DNA of 64,000 nt, taken from Nostoc sp. FACHB-152. Lineage in GTDB: Bacteria > Cyanobacteriota > Cyanobacteriia > Cyanobacteriales > Nostocaceae. The notes below the pieces were generated by a model, which did no database searches, was not told where the DNA came from, and was given only the letters and a program-made list of their open reading frames with translations. Each line of letters starts with the position of its first letter. Position 1 is the first letter of the stretch. The DNA is taken from the NCBI RefSeq assembly GCF_014697475.1, contig NZ_JACJRV010000022.1:24396-88395 (forward strand), written 5' to 3'. A program made the position numbers and the translations under genes. Below are positions 29,496 through 37,245 of this stretch, piece after piece.

Positions 29496-29510
29496 GTAAG
29501 TGATACTTGC
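29496..29510. promoter_or_regulatory. Near-identical palindrome, probable TetR operator 2
   Basis: GTAAGTGATACTTGC matches the first site at 12 of 15 positions and is nearly palindromic. Centres of the two sites are 47 bases apart. It lies upstream of the desaturase reading frame, consistent with control of both divergent genes. Confidence 0.62.
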
Positions 29511-29613
29511 TTCACTCCACTGTAACGAACTAGTTTACAGAATGGAAAAATTTATTGGGAAAGCTTGCCGAAAATCAAGCAAATCACTTCATGATCCATC
29601 AACGGAATTGTTT

Positions 29614-30468
29614 ATGACTGCAAAGTATCTGGCGGTTGCCCCTGAGACAAGAAATTCACCTCGTATCAGATGGGTGAATGTGGCATTTTTTGCGACTATT
29701 CATGCCTTAGCTTTATTGGCTCCTTGGTTTTTTTCTTGGTCAGCGCTAGGATTGTTGGTGTTTCTCCATTGGCTGTTCGGAAGTATTGGCATCTGCTTAG
29801 GATATCATCGACTATTAAGCCATCGGAGTTTCCAAGTACCCAAGTGGTTAGAATATGCGATCGCCACTATTGGAGCCTTAGCTATGCAAGGTGGGCCGAT
29901 TTTTTGGATTGGTGGACACCGCCAGCATCACGCCCACACAGAAGATATCAACTTAGATCCCTACTCTGCCAAGCGTGGATTTTGGTGGAGTCATATGCTG
30001 TGGATTCTGTGTCCTCGTCCTGAGTTTTTTGACTATGAAGTTTATAAGAAATATGCGCCTGACCTTGAAAGACAACCTTACTATCGCTGGTTAGATCGCT
30101 ACTTTTTATTGTTGCAAATTCCCTTGGGAATCTTGCTATATGCTTTAGGCGGTTGGTCTTTTGTAGTTTATGGGATGTTTGTAAGAGCAGTCTTGTTGTG
30201 GCACTCCACTTGGTTTGTCAATTCTGCATCACACATTTGGGGTTATCGCACCTTTGATGCCAACGATGAAGCGCGTAACTTGTGGTGGGTATCACTTCTA
30301 ACTCATGGCGAAGGCTGGCACAACAATCATCATACCTTTCCCCACGTAGCCAAATCTGGCTTTCAGTGGTGGGAGATTGATATCACTTGGTGGAGTATTA
30401 AAGCTTTAAAAACATTAGGTTTAGCCAAGAAAGTAGTATTACCCCCGCAAGTTGTAGGTCAAAAATGA
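29614..30468 (+). CDS. Delta-9-type acyl-lipid desaturase
   Basis: 284 residues from ATG 29614; earlier in-frame ATGs at 29500 and 29542 would add 38 or 24 residues, but 29500 falls inside an operator-like palindrome and the shorter form fits the family better. Three histidine clusters of membrane desaturases are present: HRLLSH, HRQHHAH and HNNHH. Hydrophobic pairs FATIHALALLAPWFF and FLLLQIPLGILLYAL span the membrane. The family inserts a cis double bond at C9 of acyl chains on membrane lipids or acyl-CoA. It is divergent from the TetR-fusion gene, suggesting regulation by that protein in response to a lipid or stress signal. Confidence 0.86.
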   Translation: MTAKYLAVAPETRNSPRIRWVNVAFFATIHALALLAPWFFSWSALGLLVFLHWLFGSIGICLGYHRLLSHRSFQVPKWLEYAIATIGALAMQGGPIFWIGGHRQHHAHTEDINLDPYSAKRGFWWSHMLWILCPRPEFFDYEVYKKYAPDLERQPYYRWLDRYFLLLQIPLGILLYALGGWSFVVYGMFVRAVLLWHSTWFVNSASHIWGYRTFDANDEARNLWWVSLLTHGEGWHNNHHTFPHVAKSGFQWWEIDITWWSIKALKTLGLAKKVVLPPQVVGQK

Positions 30469-30469
30469 A

Positions 30470-30883
30470 TTAGCTGAGAGTTGCCAAGAAAACCTCTGGC
30501 AGCATAACGGGGATAGTAGCTAGACGAAAATCCTTAATATTGCGGGTGACAATTGCTTCTATCCCTGCGGCTCTAGCAGATGCATGAGTCACCGCATCCT
30601 CAAAATCAGTAAATGAACTTGCAAGTGCTTCTCTAATTACCGCATCTGTAACTGCGGCAACCTGAAGTTTAGACATCAAAGTATTTAATGTTTCTCGGCT
30701 CTTTTCACTACCTAAATGTTTTCTTAAAATATAGAACAGATTAGTTATTGTATGTGCTGCTAAGTATCCTTCTACCTTTCCTTGAGCAACCGTATCAATT
30801 GCTAATGCTGAGGCTGTAAAAAAAGGCTGGCGTTGCAGCAACACATCAAGAACTACATCAGTATCGAAAAGTATCCCTTTCAC
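30470..30883 (-). CDS. PIN-domain toxin (VapC-like)
   Basis: 137 residues. PIN acidic residues are visible: LFDTDVVLDVLL (first Asp pair), AHTITNLFYILRKH (Thr/Glu-region helix), TDFEDAVTHASA (third acidic group) and IVTRNIKDF (final Asp). Such enzymes are RNA endonucleases. Its start overlaps the stop of the upstream antitoxin gene by 4 bases (30880-30883), the usual toxin-antitoxin coupling. Convergent with the desaturase with a one-base gap between stops. Confidence 0.86.
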   Translation of the reverse strand: MKGILFDTDVVLDVLLQRQPFFTASALAIDTVAQGKVEGYLAAHTITNLFYILRKHLGSEKSRETLNTLMSKLQVAAVTDAVIREALASSFTDFEDAVTHASARAAGIEAIVTRNIKDFRLATIPVMLPEVFLATLS

Positions 30884-31134
30884 TGATATTTATCCTCAAG
30901 ATAATCCAAGTATTGCTGCTGTAAAACCTCTGAATCGTCAACATTTTCTTCTAGATTCAAAATTCCTACTAAACTCTGAGTCCAAGAACTAAGTTCAATT
31001 GGTTGCTCTGGATCTGGCAACTGCTCAAAAAAAGTTGCGATCGCTTCTGAAAGGGAGATGTTATGAATTTTTGCCCATTTCTTAGCTTTCTTAACTAGTG
31101 CATCGTCTAAGCGTAAAGTCAGCTTCGTTTGCAT
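30880..31134 (-). CDS. Antitoxin partner of the PIN toxin (ribbon-helix-helix, DUF6364-like)
   Basis: 84 residues. The N-terminus MQTKLTLRLDDALVKKAKKW and the following KIHNISLSEAIATFFEQL fit a one-strand, two-helix DNA-binding unit; the acidic C-terminal tail would bind the toxin. It is first of the pair, as is usual. An inverted repeat at 31147-31177 directly upstream is the probable autoregulatory operator. Confidence 0.83.
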   Translation of the reverse strand: MQTKLTLRLDDALVKKAKKWAKIHNISLSEAIATFFEQLPDPEQPIELSSWTQSLVGILNLEENVDDSEVLQQQYLDYLEDKYQ

Positions 31135-31146
31135 AATGCCTCTAAG

Positions 31147-31177
31147 TGACGTATATTTTCAACTTTGATATACGTCA
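31147..31177. promoter_or_regulatory. Inverted repeat operator of the PIN toxin-antitoxin operon
   Basis: TGACGTATAT (31147-31156) and ATATACGTCA (31168-31177) are perfect 10-base inverted arms separated by 11 bases, starting 12 bases before the antitoxin ATG. The position fits binding by the antitoxin/toxin complex. Confidence 0.72.
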
Positions 31178-31183
31178 TGATAG

Positions 31184-31687
31184 CTAAATCAGTTTAATTC
31201 CTTCATGATTAAGCAACCAACGCTTGCGTTCTAATCCCCCTGCATAACCTGTAAGTGCAGCTTTCGCACCGATGACTCGATGACAAGGAAGCACAAGTGC
31301 GACTGGATTAAGTGAATTTGCCATGCCGACAGCGCGATAGGCAGTCGGCTTACCAATTCTTGCCGCTAAATCAGCATAAGAAATAGTGCTTCCCCAAGGG
31401 ATAGTTCGTAGTGCAAGCCATACTTGCTGCTGAAATGTAGTCCCAGCAGTGCTGATTGGAATGTTGTTTAAACTGGTGCGATCGCCCTCAAAATAAGCTT
31501 GAATTTTACTACTAAAACCCTGCGGATTTTTTACATATTCAAAATCAAAACTGGCATAACGCCTTTGGAGAAGTTTCCCCATCCGTTGCTCGTAATCAGC
31601 AAAATCCAAAGCACAAAGTTTTTCACCATCCGAGGCAATTAAAATCGTTCCAATTTCTGAATTGATTTTGTCAACTAGTAATTTCAT
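31184..31687 (-). CDS. ogt: Methylated-DNA-protein-cysteine methyltransferase
   Basis: 167 residues. It has the invariant active-site motif PCHRV with acceptor Cys135, preceded by YRAVGMANSLNPVALVL and followed by GYAGGLERKRWLLNHE, and the N-terminal domain with AYFEGDRTSL. It repairs O6-alkylguanine and O4-alkylthymine in DNA by irreversible transfer of the alkyl group to itself. Length matches single-function Ogt. It stands alone upstream of the PIN toxin operon promoter. Confidence 0.95.
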   Translation of the reverse strand: MKLLVDKINSEIGTILIASDGEKLCALDFADYEQRMGKLLQRRYASFDFEYVKNPQGFSSKIQAYFEGDRTSLNNIPISTAGTTFQQQVWLALRTIPWGSTISYADLAARIGKPTAYRAVGMANSLNPVALVLPCHRVIGAKAALTGYAGGLERKRWLLNHEGIKLI

Positions 31688-31790
31688 AATTTAATCAAAA
31701 TTAAATTAAAAATTTTAATTATGCCTTTATGTATTTATTAAATCATTATGTTACTTTATTTTTACTCTGGCTTTAACTAACTTATTACAT

Positions 31791-32117
31791 ATGGATGTGA
31801 TGCAAGCTAGTGCTTATAAAAAATGTAAAAGTAATGAGATTGGAGATAGCTATGGCATTCGCATTCACCTAAAAGATAGAGACAGATATTTTAATAAAGA
31901 ATGGAAGCAAATTGAAGTAGAAATTGATGGGATAACTTATATTTTTCCACTTACAAATGGTTTCTGGAACAAATGCCCAGAGTTTCGAGAGCATACAAAC
32001 TTACCAGTGATTCGTAAATGGCTACAGCAATACAAGACATTGCAATGGGAGAAAAATAAACCACCTCAACTAAAGTTAGTTTTTCTTGGTTCTGGGAAAT
32101 TTCGTTTACTTCCTTAG
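31791..32117 (+). CDS. Hypothetical protein, mixed alpha/beta
   Basis: 108 residues, unrecognised. Beta-rich middle GIRIHLKDRDRYFNKEWKQI and VEIDGITYIFPL, then FWNKCPEFREHTNLPVIRKW and a Lys-rich end with LKLVFLGSGKFRLLP. The pattern, small and basic with a WNKCPEFR-type core, is seen in small uncharacterised cyanobacterial proteins. No signal peptide. It is divergent from ogt; the shared intergenic region is very AT-rich. Confidence 0.6.
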   Translation: MDVMQASAYKKCKSNEIGDSYGIRIHLKDRDRYFNKEWKQIEVEIDGITYIFPLTNGFWNKCPEFREHTNLPVIRKWLQQYKTLQWEKNKPPQLKLVFLGSGKFRLLP

Positions 32118-32126
32118 CTTATAATG

Positions 32127-32163
32127 ACTGTAGGTTGGGAGTAACGAAGTGAAACCCAACCTT
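32127..32163. repeat. Copy of the GTAGGTTGGG/AACCCAACC repeat
   Basis: GTAGGTTGGGAGTAACGAAG followed by TGAAACCCAACCTTA, about 36 bases; it closely matches the left half of the 7476-7554 element. Confidence 0.7.
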
Positions 32164-32184
32164 AGATTTTAGAAAAATTAGTAA

Positions 32185-32394
32185 CTATTCAGCCAAATTT
32201 AGCTTTTGTTTTAAAATGGCTTCAACCTCCGTCTCAGGATTTGCCAAATCTAAAGGATAAGGCTGACGGTTTGCAGGATTACGACGGCTCATTATAACTT
32301 CCATCGCTGCTTGAAAAGCTTCAGGATCATTACGGTGTTCAGAAATATATCGTTTAATCTCAGTATTAGTCATTTGAGATAGATTTGGCATCAT
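32185..32394 (-). CDS. DUF6887-like small protein
   Basis: 69 residues from the first of two tandem ATG codons at 32394. Features: MTNTEIKRYISEHRNDPEAF, VIMSRRNPANRQPYPLDLAN and a Glu-rich end. This fits the DUF6887 family, which in cyanobacteria is usually next to a DUF6888 gene. The start overlaps the stop of the upstream DUF6888 gene by four bases (ATGA). Function unknown; a toxin-antitoxin-like pair is possible but unproven. Confidence 0.72.
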   Translation of the reverse strand: MMPNLSQMTNTEIKRYISEHRNDPEAFQAAMEVIMSRRNPANRQPYPLDLANPETEVEAILKQKLNLAE

Positions 32395-32573
32395 AGAATA
32401 AACTCCCAACTCCCATCTTCATCAATTACAAGTGCAATTTCGTCGCTTACTCCAGCCTGTATATATATAGTTTTAAATCTCTGGTCATAACGAAAAACTT
32501 GAATTGGCTGGTACAAATTGGAAAGCAACTGGCAGAGAAATGCAACAGTTACTAACTGTTGCTGCGTTGGCAA
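32391..32573 (-). CDS. DUF6888-like small protein
   Basis: 60 residues, MPTQQQLVTVAFLCQLLSNL then YQPIQVFRYDQRFKTIYIQA and GSWEFIL at the end, matching the DUF6888 pattern as I recall it (LSN.Y.PI..FR.D....I.I.AG). First gene of the DUF6888-DUF6887 pair with translational overlap. Downstream of the ATP-grasp gene on the same strand, 68 bases away, so possibly part of the same transcript. Confidence 0.74.
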   Translation of the reverse strand: MPTQQQLVTVAFLCQLLSNLYQPIQVFRYDQRFKTIYIQAGVSDEIALVIDEDGSWEFIL

Positions 32574-32641
32574 TTTGATACTCCCAGAGATACATCAAGT
32601 GTAGCGTATCAGAAGTTAATGCTTTTATTCATTCAACTTCG

Positions 32642-33439
32642 CTAGTTTCTTAAGTTTGACTCAACCCAACATTGGGCAAAACGTTCACTTGTCCATCCCA
32701 CCAAATCTGATACTTGCCCATCACCAATTTCTACAATTCGCTTGCTACCGTCTCTACATTCTATGACATCTACTGAGAAAAACTTACTTTCAATTCTTCT
32801 GGCACATTCTTCAACAATTTCTGGAATTTCTTCATCTGGTGAAGCAGCAAAAGGTTTTCCATATATGACAAAATAACGCCTCTCAGTCTCAGGGATAAAA
32901 TCTTCGATTTGTCGTACACAAATACCTCCCTCAATACTGCCTCGAAACTTCTGCATCTCGGTAATCACAGTTCTGATCTCTGAAGGTTTATTAATTATCG
33001 AACCAACTGAGGTTTTGAGAGATTTAACGTAATCTTTGATAAAAAATCCATTCCAGCCAAGCTTATTTAACTCATTCTCTAAATCATCATTGACAGAATA
33101 AAATTTAGTTTCTGGAGTTAAGTCAACTATTAAAGGATACCAATTCACAATATAATGTGTTGCTAAATACTCAGCCGTAGAATTTAAGACACTTGCACCT
33201 GTACTTTCTACCGCACTAACTAATAACTCATAATCAGACTGCGAAAGCATCCAACCTCGATAAACTACTTTTGAACCTGCTTCGGGAACTGGAATTATCT
33301 TTGATGAAACAGAACCTAAGGACTCTAAAGAAATCACAGAAGTTGTAAACCCTGCATTTTGCATACAAGCAACTTGCTCCAAATAAGCTGCATCTGCTTT
33401 CTTGGGATTAAAGTAATCACTAGGAAAAAGAAATATCAT
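32642..33439 (-). CDS. ATP-grasp (R2K clade, DUF4343-like) protein
   Basis: 265 residues. N-terminal part MIFLFPSDYFNPKKADAAYL is a pre-ATP-grasp domain. The ATP-grasp core shows GWNGFFIKDYVKSLKTSVGS (nucleotide-binding Lys), ETERRYFVIYGKPFA, and the metal-binding end FFSVDVIECRDGSKRIVEIG with GDGQVSDL. This fits the R2K-clade ATP-grasp enzymes, predicted carboxylate-amine or RNA/protein-modifying ligases of unknown substrate. Its start is 5 bases after the stop of the upstream Nudix gene, a clear two-gene operon. Confidence 0.78.
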   Translation of the reverse strand: MIFLFPSDYFNPKKADAAYLEQVACMQNAGFTTSVISLESLGSVSSKIIPVPEAGSKVVYRGWMLSQSDYELLVSAVESTGASVLNSTAEYLATHYIVNWYPLIVDLTPETKFYSVNDDLENELNKLGWNGFFIKDYVKSLKTSVGSIINKPSEIRTVITEMQKFRGSIEGGICVRQIEDFIPETERRYFVIYGKPFAASPDEEIPEIVEECARRIESKFFSVDVIECRDGSKRIVEIGDGQVSDLVGWTSERFAQCWVESNLRN

Positions 33440-33444
33440 TTTAT

Positions 33445-33993
33445 TTATTTGATAATTTGTAAACCTAAAAAGAGAGCCGCTATAGTTCCAGAAACTGAAA
33501 TTTCGCCTTGAGCAATTTTATCAAACACTAAGTCTACAGGAATTAAAATTACTTCGATTTCTTCTGTTATATCTAAATTCTGTTCGCTAACTTTCACGAC
33601 ATCTTCGGCTAAAAATAAATGTATGCGATTCGTATCTTTGCTTGGTTTATCATAGAACACTGCAACTTCTCTCACTTGTTTAGCCAGATAACCAGTTTCT
33701 TCTTGCAATTCTCGAATAGCTGCTGTTTTAGCACTTTCTTGTGCGGTGTGAAAATGTCCTGCTGGTAACTCTATAAAAAAATCTCCTACGGCGTGTCTAT
33801 ATTGACGGACAAAAATTACTTCTTTATTTTTTGTAATTGGTAAAATAATTGCAATTTCTGGCTTAATACTGACAAAATAATCATCAATTACTTGACCGTT
33901 TGGTAATTCGATTTTATCTTGCCTTACTTTACACCAGCGATAGTTTAATACCATTTCTGATTGCAATATTTTCCACTTTTTGAGATTGCTCAT
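33445..33993 (-). CDS. Nudix hydrolase, ADP-ribose pyrophosphatase type
   Basis: 182 residues. A full Nudix box is present: GHFHTAQESAKTAAIRELQE then ETGYL, with all Glu residues and Arg. Upstream IALILPITKNKEVIFVRQYR-like strand IIILP and VRQYRHAVGDFFIELPAGHF fit the ADP-sugar diphosphatase subfamily. The likely role is hydrolysis of ADP-ribose or ADP-sugars. It is first in an operon with the R2K ATP-grasp gene, which is unusual and may mean the two act on related nucleotide metabolites. Confidence 0.86.
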   Translation of the reverse strand: MSNLKKWKILQSEMVLNYRWCKVRQDKIELPNGQVIDDYFVSIKPEIAIILPITKNKEVIFVRQYRHAVGDFFIELPAGHFHTAQESAKTAAIRELQEETGYLAKQVREVAVFYDKPSKDTNRIHLFLAEDVVKVSEQNLDITEEIEVILIPVDLVFDKIAQGEISVSGTIAALFLGLQIIK

Positions 33994-34035
33994 ATATGTA
34001 ATACTATTTATAAATAAAACTGCGAGGATGCAGAA

Positions 34036-34130
34036 GAAATAATGAAACTAACCGCAAAGATAAGGTAGCGCGTTGGGCGGGTTCCCCGACTTGAAGCGAC
34101 TGCCGTCGCAAAGAACGCAAAGAGAGAAAG
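34036..34130. repeat. Dispersed CGCAAAG-type intergenic repeat
   Basis: ACCGCAAAGATAAGG, then CCCCGACTTGAAGCGACTGC and CGCAAAGAACGCAAAGAG. It belongs to the same low-information family as 9846-9953. Confidence 0.5.
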
Positions 34131-34261
34131 TTAGGAAGAGTTTGGTGCAGTTTTATAAACAAGGTGTAGGAGTTAAATAATGTAAAAAAGTATAACAGAT
34201 GCAAGAATTAGGCTAAAATTTCTTACACTGTTTTTTGCCCTAGCCATGATAGAGCAGACTT

Positions 34262-35314
34262 ATGCAAGTAGACGTAAATCTATTTACTGTCAATAAACGT
34301 TTTCCCTTGACTATTAGTAGGGGTACAACTGCACAAACAACAAATGTATGGGTAAAAATTACTGAAGATGGTATTGAGGGTTGGGGTGAAGCATCGCCTT
34401 TTGGTGTAGGTAATCATGCTCAAAGAACAGAGCAAATTAAAGATGCTGTAGAGCAAGTTATACCATTATTAAAATCATTCCATCCTTTGCAGAGACAACA
34501 AGTTGAGCAGATTTTAATCCAAAAACAAGTGCCTTCGTCGGTGCGGGCGGCTTTGGATATGGCGATGCACGATTGGCTAGGTAAGCGTGTCGGTTTACCA
34601 GTGTGGCAAATTTGGGGATGCGATCGCCATAACATCGTACCAACTTCGGTAACTATCGGCATCAATTCGCCAGAAGGCGCAAGGGCAAGGGCGCGAGACT
34701 GGTTACAGTTTATGGATGTCCGGCTGTTTAAGGTGAAGTTAGGCAGTCCTGATGGGATTGATGCAGATCGGCAAATGCTACTCGCTGTGCAACAAGAAGC
34801 ACCGCAGCTGGAATTTTTTGTAGATGCCAACGGCGGTTGGAGTTTAACCGATGCTATTGAAATGTGCAGTTGGCTGGCTGACATAGGTGTAAAGTATGTA
34901 GAACAGCCTTTGGCACGAGGTCAAGAAGGAGATTTAGTCCAACTGAAACAGAAATCACCTCTGCCGATTTTTGTCGATGAAAGTTGCTTTACCAGCGTTG
35001 ATATTCCCCATTTGGCAAACTATGTAGATGGTATTAATATCAAACTGATGAAGTCAGGAGGCTTAACAGAGGCATTGCGGATGGTGCATACAGCGCGTGC
35101 TTATGGGTTACAAGTGATGTTTGGCTGCTATTCTGACAGTTCGTTAGCTAACACAGCAGCAGCACAATTAGCACCACTGGCTGATTACTTAGATTTAGAT
35201 AGTCACTTAAACTTAATTGATGACCCGTTTAAGGGTGCATTAGTGGAAGAGGGAAGAGTTTTACCAAACGATTTACCAGGGTTGGGAGTACAATACAGTG
35301 CGTTTGCCGCTTGA
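34262..35314 (+). CDS. dgcA: Enolase-superfamily racemase/epimerase, DgcA-like
   Basis: 350 residues of the muconate-lactonizing subgroup. Catalytic Lys pair K-x-K is FKVKLG (Lys157, Lys159); metal ligands follow in FFVDANGGWS, YVEQPLA and FVDESCF; the second-side Lys is in IKLMKSGG. Such proteins are often annotated as L-Ala-D/L-Glu epimerases. Here the gene overlaps by 17 bases a DUF1611 gene, the DgcN family. In a marine Pseudoalteromonas this pair converts D-glutamate by N-acetylation (DgcN) and racemisation of N-acetyl-D-glutamate (DgcA). I therefore favour N-acetylglutamate racemase over dipeptide epimerase, but sequence alone does not decide. Confidence 0.72.
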   Translation: MQVDVNLFTVNKRFPLTISRGTTAQTTNVWVKITEDGIEGWGEASPFGVGNHAQRTEQIKDAVEQVIPLLKSFHPLQRQQVEQILIQKQVPSSVRAALDMAMHDWLGKRVGLPVWQIWGCDRHNIVPTSVTIGINSPEGARARARDWLQFMDVRLFKVKLGSPDGIDADRQMLLAVQQEAPQLEFFVDANGGWSLTDAIEMCSWLADIGVKYVEQPLARGQEGDLVQLKQKSPLPIFVDESCFTSVDIPHLANYVDGINIKLMKSGGLTEALRMVHTARAYGLQVMFGCYSDSSLANTAAAQLAPLADYLDLDSHLNLIDDPFKGALVEEGRVLPNDLPGLGVQYSAFAA

Positions 35315-36350
35315 TAAAAAAATAGCTATTCTGCTGCATGATGGAGTAATTGGAACCTACGGAAAAACAGGGTTGTCAATTTTACGCTATAGTAAAGCCC
35401 CAATCGTTGCAGTAATTGATCGAGAAACTGTTGGCAGATCTTTGCCAGGATTAACAGGTATCCAGCGTGATGTGCCGATTGTACAATCGGTAGCAGCAGC
35501 GTTAGAGTACAAACCAGAAGTTTTAGTAATAGGGATTGCTCCTAAGGGTGGTGCTTTACCTGATGATTATTTGTTAGAAATTAAAGATGCGCTACAAGCT
35601 GGGATGTCTTTAGTTAATGGTTTACATACACCATTAGCTGCGATCGCAGAGTTAAATGCCCTCCTCAAACCAGGACAAGCAATTTGGGATGTCCGCAAAG
35701 AACCACCAAATATAGAGATAGCTAGCGGTCTGGCGCGGACTCTTCCCTGTCGTCGAGTTTTGACGGTCGGAACAGATATGGCAATTGGCAAAATGTCTAC
35801 CAGTTTAGAACTAAACAAGGCGGCAAAATTGCAGGGTTGGAGTTCTAAGTTTATCGCTACAGGTCAAGCTGGTTTGATGTTAGAAGGTGACGGTATAGCC
35901 TTAGATGCAGTTCGGGTAGATTTTGCTGCTGGTGCTGTCGAACAAATAGTTATGCGTTATGGTCAGGACTATGACATCCTGTTTATTGAAGGACAAGGTT
36001 CGCTGTTACATCCTGGTTCTACCGCAACTTTGCCGTTAATTCGCGGTTCCCAACCTACACAATTAATACTAGTACATCGCGCCGGACAAACTCACAATAA
36101 AAATAACCCCCATGTCCCGATTCCGCCATTAACTAAAGTCATTCAAATGTATGAATCTGTCGCTAGTGCTGGGGGAGCATTTGGTAAAGTACCTGTAGTT
36201 GGTATAGCGTTGAACACTGCTCACTTAGATGAGTTTGCAGCCCAAGAAGCGATCGCACATACTACAGCCGAAACAGGTTTACCCACCACTGACGCAGTTA
36301 GGTTTGGCGCAGGTTTGTTATTAGATGCAGTGATGAAGCCTGAAGTTTGA
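35298..36350 (+). CDS. dgcN: DUF1611 protein, DgcN-like D-glutamate N-acetyltransferase
   Basis: 350 residues. N-terminal Rossmann-like part (KIAILLHDGVIGTYGKTGLS) and a P-loop-containing C-terminal half: TVGTDMAIGKMSTSLELNKA (P-loop), FIATGQAGLMLEGDG, and FIEGQGSLLHPGSTA. These are hallmarks of DUF1611. Older annotation calls them NAD-dependent epimerase/dehydratase-like. Translation is coupled to the dgcA-like gene by the 17-base overlap. The last codons and stop (KPEV-stop) lie in a GAAGxxT heptamer array (36335-36362), so the C-terminus was shaped by that repeat. Confidence 0.74.
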   Translation: MRLPLDKKIAILLHDGVIGTYGKTGLSILRYSKAPIVAVIDRETVGRSLPGLTGIQRDVPIVQSVAAALEYKPEVLVIGIAPKGGALPDDYLLEIKDALQAGMSLVNGLHTPLAAIAELNALLKPGQAIWDVRKEPPNIEIASGLARTLPCRRVLTVGTDMAIGKMSTSLELNKAAKLQGWSSKFIATGQAGLMLEGDGIALDAVRVDFAAGAVEQIVMRYGQDYDILFIEGQGSLLHPGSTATLPLIRGSQPTQLILVHRAGQTHNKNNPHVPIPPLTKVIQMYESVASAGGAFGKVPVVGIALNTAHLDEFAAQEAIAHTTAETGLPTTDAVRFGAGLLLDAVMKPEV

Positions 36351-36362
36351 AGTATAAAGTAA
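36335..36362 (+). repeat. Heptamer array forming the dgcN stop codon
   Basis: GAAGCCT, GAAGTTT, GAAGTAT, AAAGTAA in tandem. The TGA stop of the DUF1611 gene is created where two units meet (GAAGTTT-GAAGTAT). Confidence 0.8.
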
Positions 36363-36547
36363 CTCAAACTGATTTAGGACTGCTATAAACTATGGTGATA
36401 GACACAACGAGGCTTCTATCCTATCCCATAGCGCAATACGGTTCAGTTAGTAATTTTTTCTTCTCTTCGCGCTCTTTGCGCCCTTTGTGGTTCATTAAAG
36501 GAAATGACTTTAACAAAGAGTTTTAGTCTTAACTGAACTGTATTGTC

Positions 36548-36874
36548 CTATAGCGATATTACAGTTTCAGTAGATTGGCCAGGCTCGTGACGAGAGCGAA
36601 GATGTAAAGTGATTTCCGTATCGAGTCGCTTAAGGAAAATGAGCAGTTTGCCCTCGCTGAACCGTTGAAATTCTCCTTTCATTAGATGAGATACTTCTGG
36701 CTGGGGAATGCCAAGAAGTTCGCTGATTTCACGCTGTTTCAGGTTGCGTTGTTTCAAAAGGCGCAGTACGTGAATTCCTATCTTGCCCCGTGTAAAAAGT
36801 TCATCCGCATCCTCTAAACCGAGGTCAGCGAATACGTTGCCACTGCTTTCTTCAAAAACTGGTTCCTGTGTCAT
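36548..36874 (-). CDS. Helix-turn-helix antitoxin (HigA-like)
   Basis: 108 residues. The XRE-type helix-turn-helix is LKQRNLKQREISELLGIPQP then EVSHLMKG, residues about 40-67. A short Arg-rich tail follows. It overlaps the upstream RelE-like gene by 4 bases; the toxin-first, antitoxin-second order is that of higBA-type systems. It would repress the operon and neutralise the toxin. Confidence 0.82.
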   Translation of the reverse strand: MTQEPVFEESSGNVFADLGLEDADELFTRGKIGIHVLRLLKQRNLKQREISELLGIPQPEVSHLMKGEFQRFSEGKLLIFLKRLDTEITLHLRSRHEPGQSTETVISL

Positions 36875-37245
36875 TGTTGTTTCTCTCTGGCTACCGCATC
36901 CTTATAGCGTTGTTTAATTAGATCAACATCAGCCTGTGGAGTTTTAATCCCCTGCTTTGATTTCTTTTGAAAAGCGTGCAGAACATAAATTTTCTCTCCA
37001 ATCTTTACCGCATAGACTGCCCTATAAGTATCGGTATCGTAGCGTTTGACAATTTCATACACGCCGCTTCCAACCCCTTTAAAAGACTTGGCATCCATTG
37101 GTGTTTCCCCGGCTTGCACTAATTGCAGCGCATAACCTACTGATGCACGTACCTCTTCAGGAAATGAGCGGATATTCTTGAGAGAGTCTCCCATCCAAAC
37201 CAGAGGTCGTAAAGGAATTTCTATAATATCCTCGTCATCGTCCAT
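36871..37245 (-). CDS. RelE/HigB-superfamily toxin (phage Gp49-like)
   Basis: 124 residues. Gp49-like/HigB features: LVWMGDSLKNIRSFPEEVRA, AKSFKGVGSGVYEIVKRYDT, YRAVYAVKIGEKIYVLHAFQ and KKSKQGIKTPQADVDLIKQR with its basic and polar catalytic-type residues. The family cleaves mRNA at the ribosome. The N-terminal extension MDDDEDIIEIPLRPL is acidic and unusual. First gene of the pair. Confidence 0.85.
   Translation of the reverse strand: MDDDEDIIEIPLRPLVWMGDSLKNIRSFPEEVRASVGYALQLVQAGETPMDAKSFKGVGSGVYEIVKRYDTDTYRAVYAVKIGEKIYVLHAFQKKSKQGIKTPQADVDLIKQRYKDAVAREKQQ

Noticed and set aside
29500..29613. N-terminal extension of the desaturase
   Set aside because: ATG 29500 overlaps the operator-like palindrome and the extension has no family resemblance, although the ATG at 29542 cannot be fully excluded.
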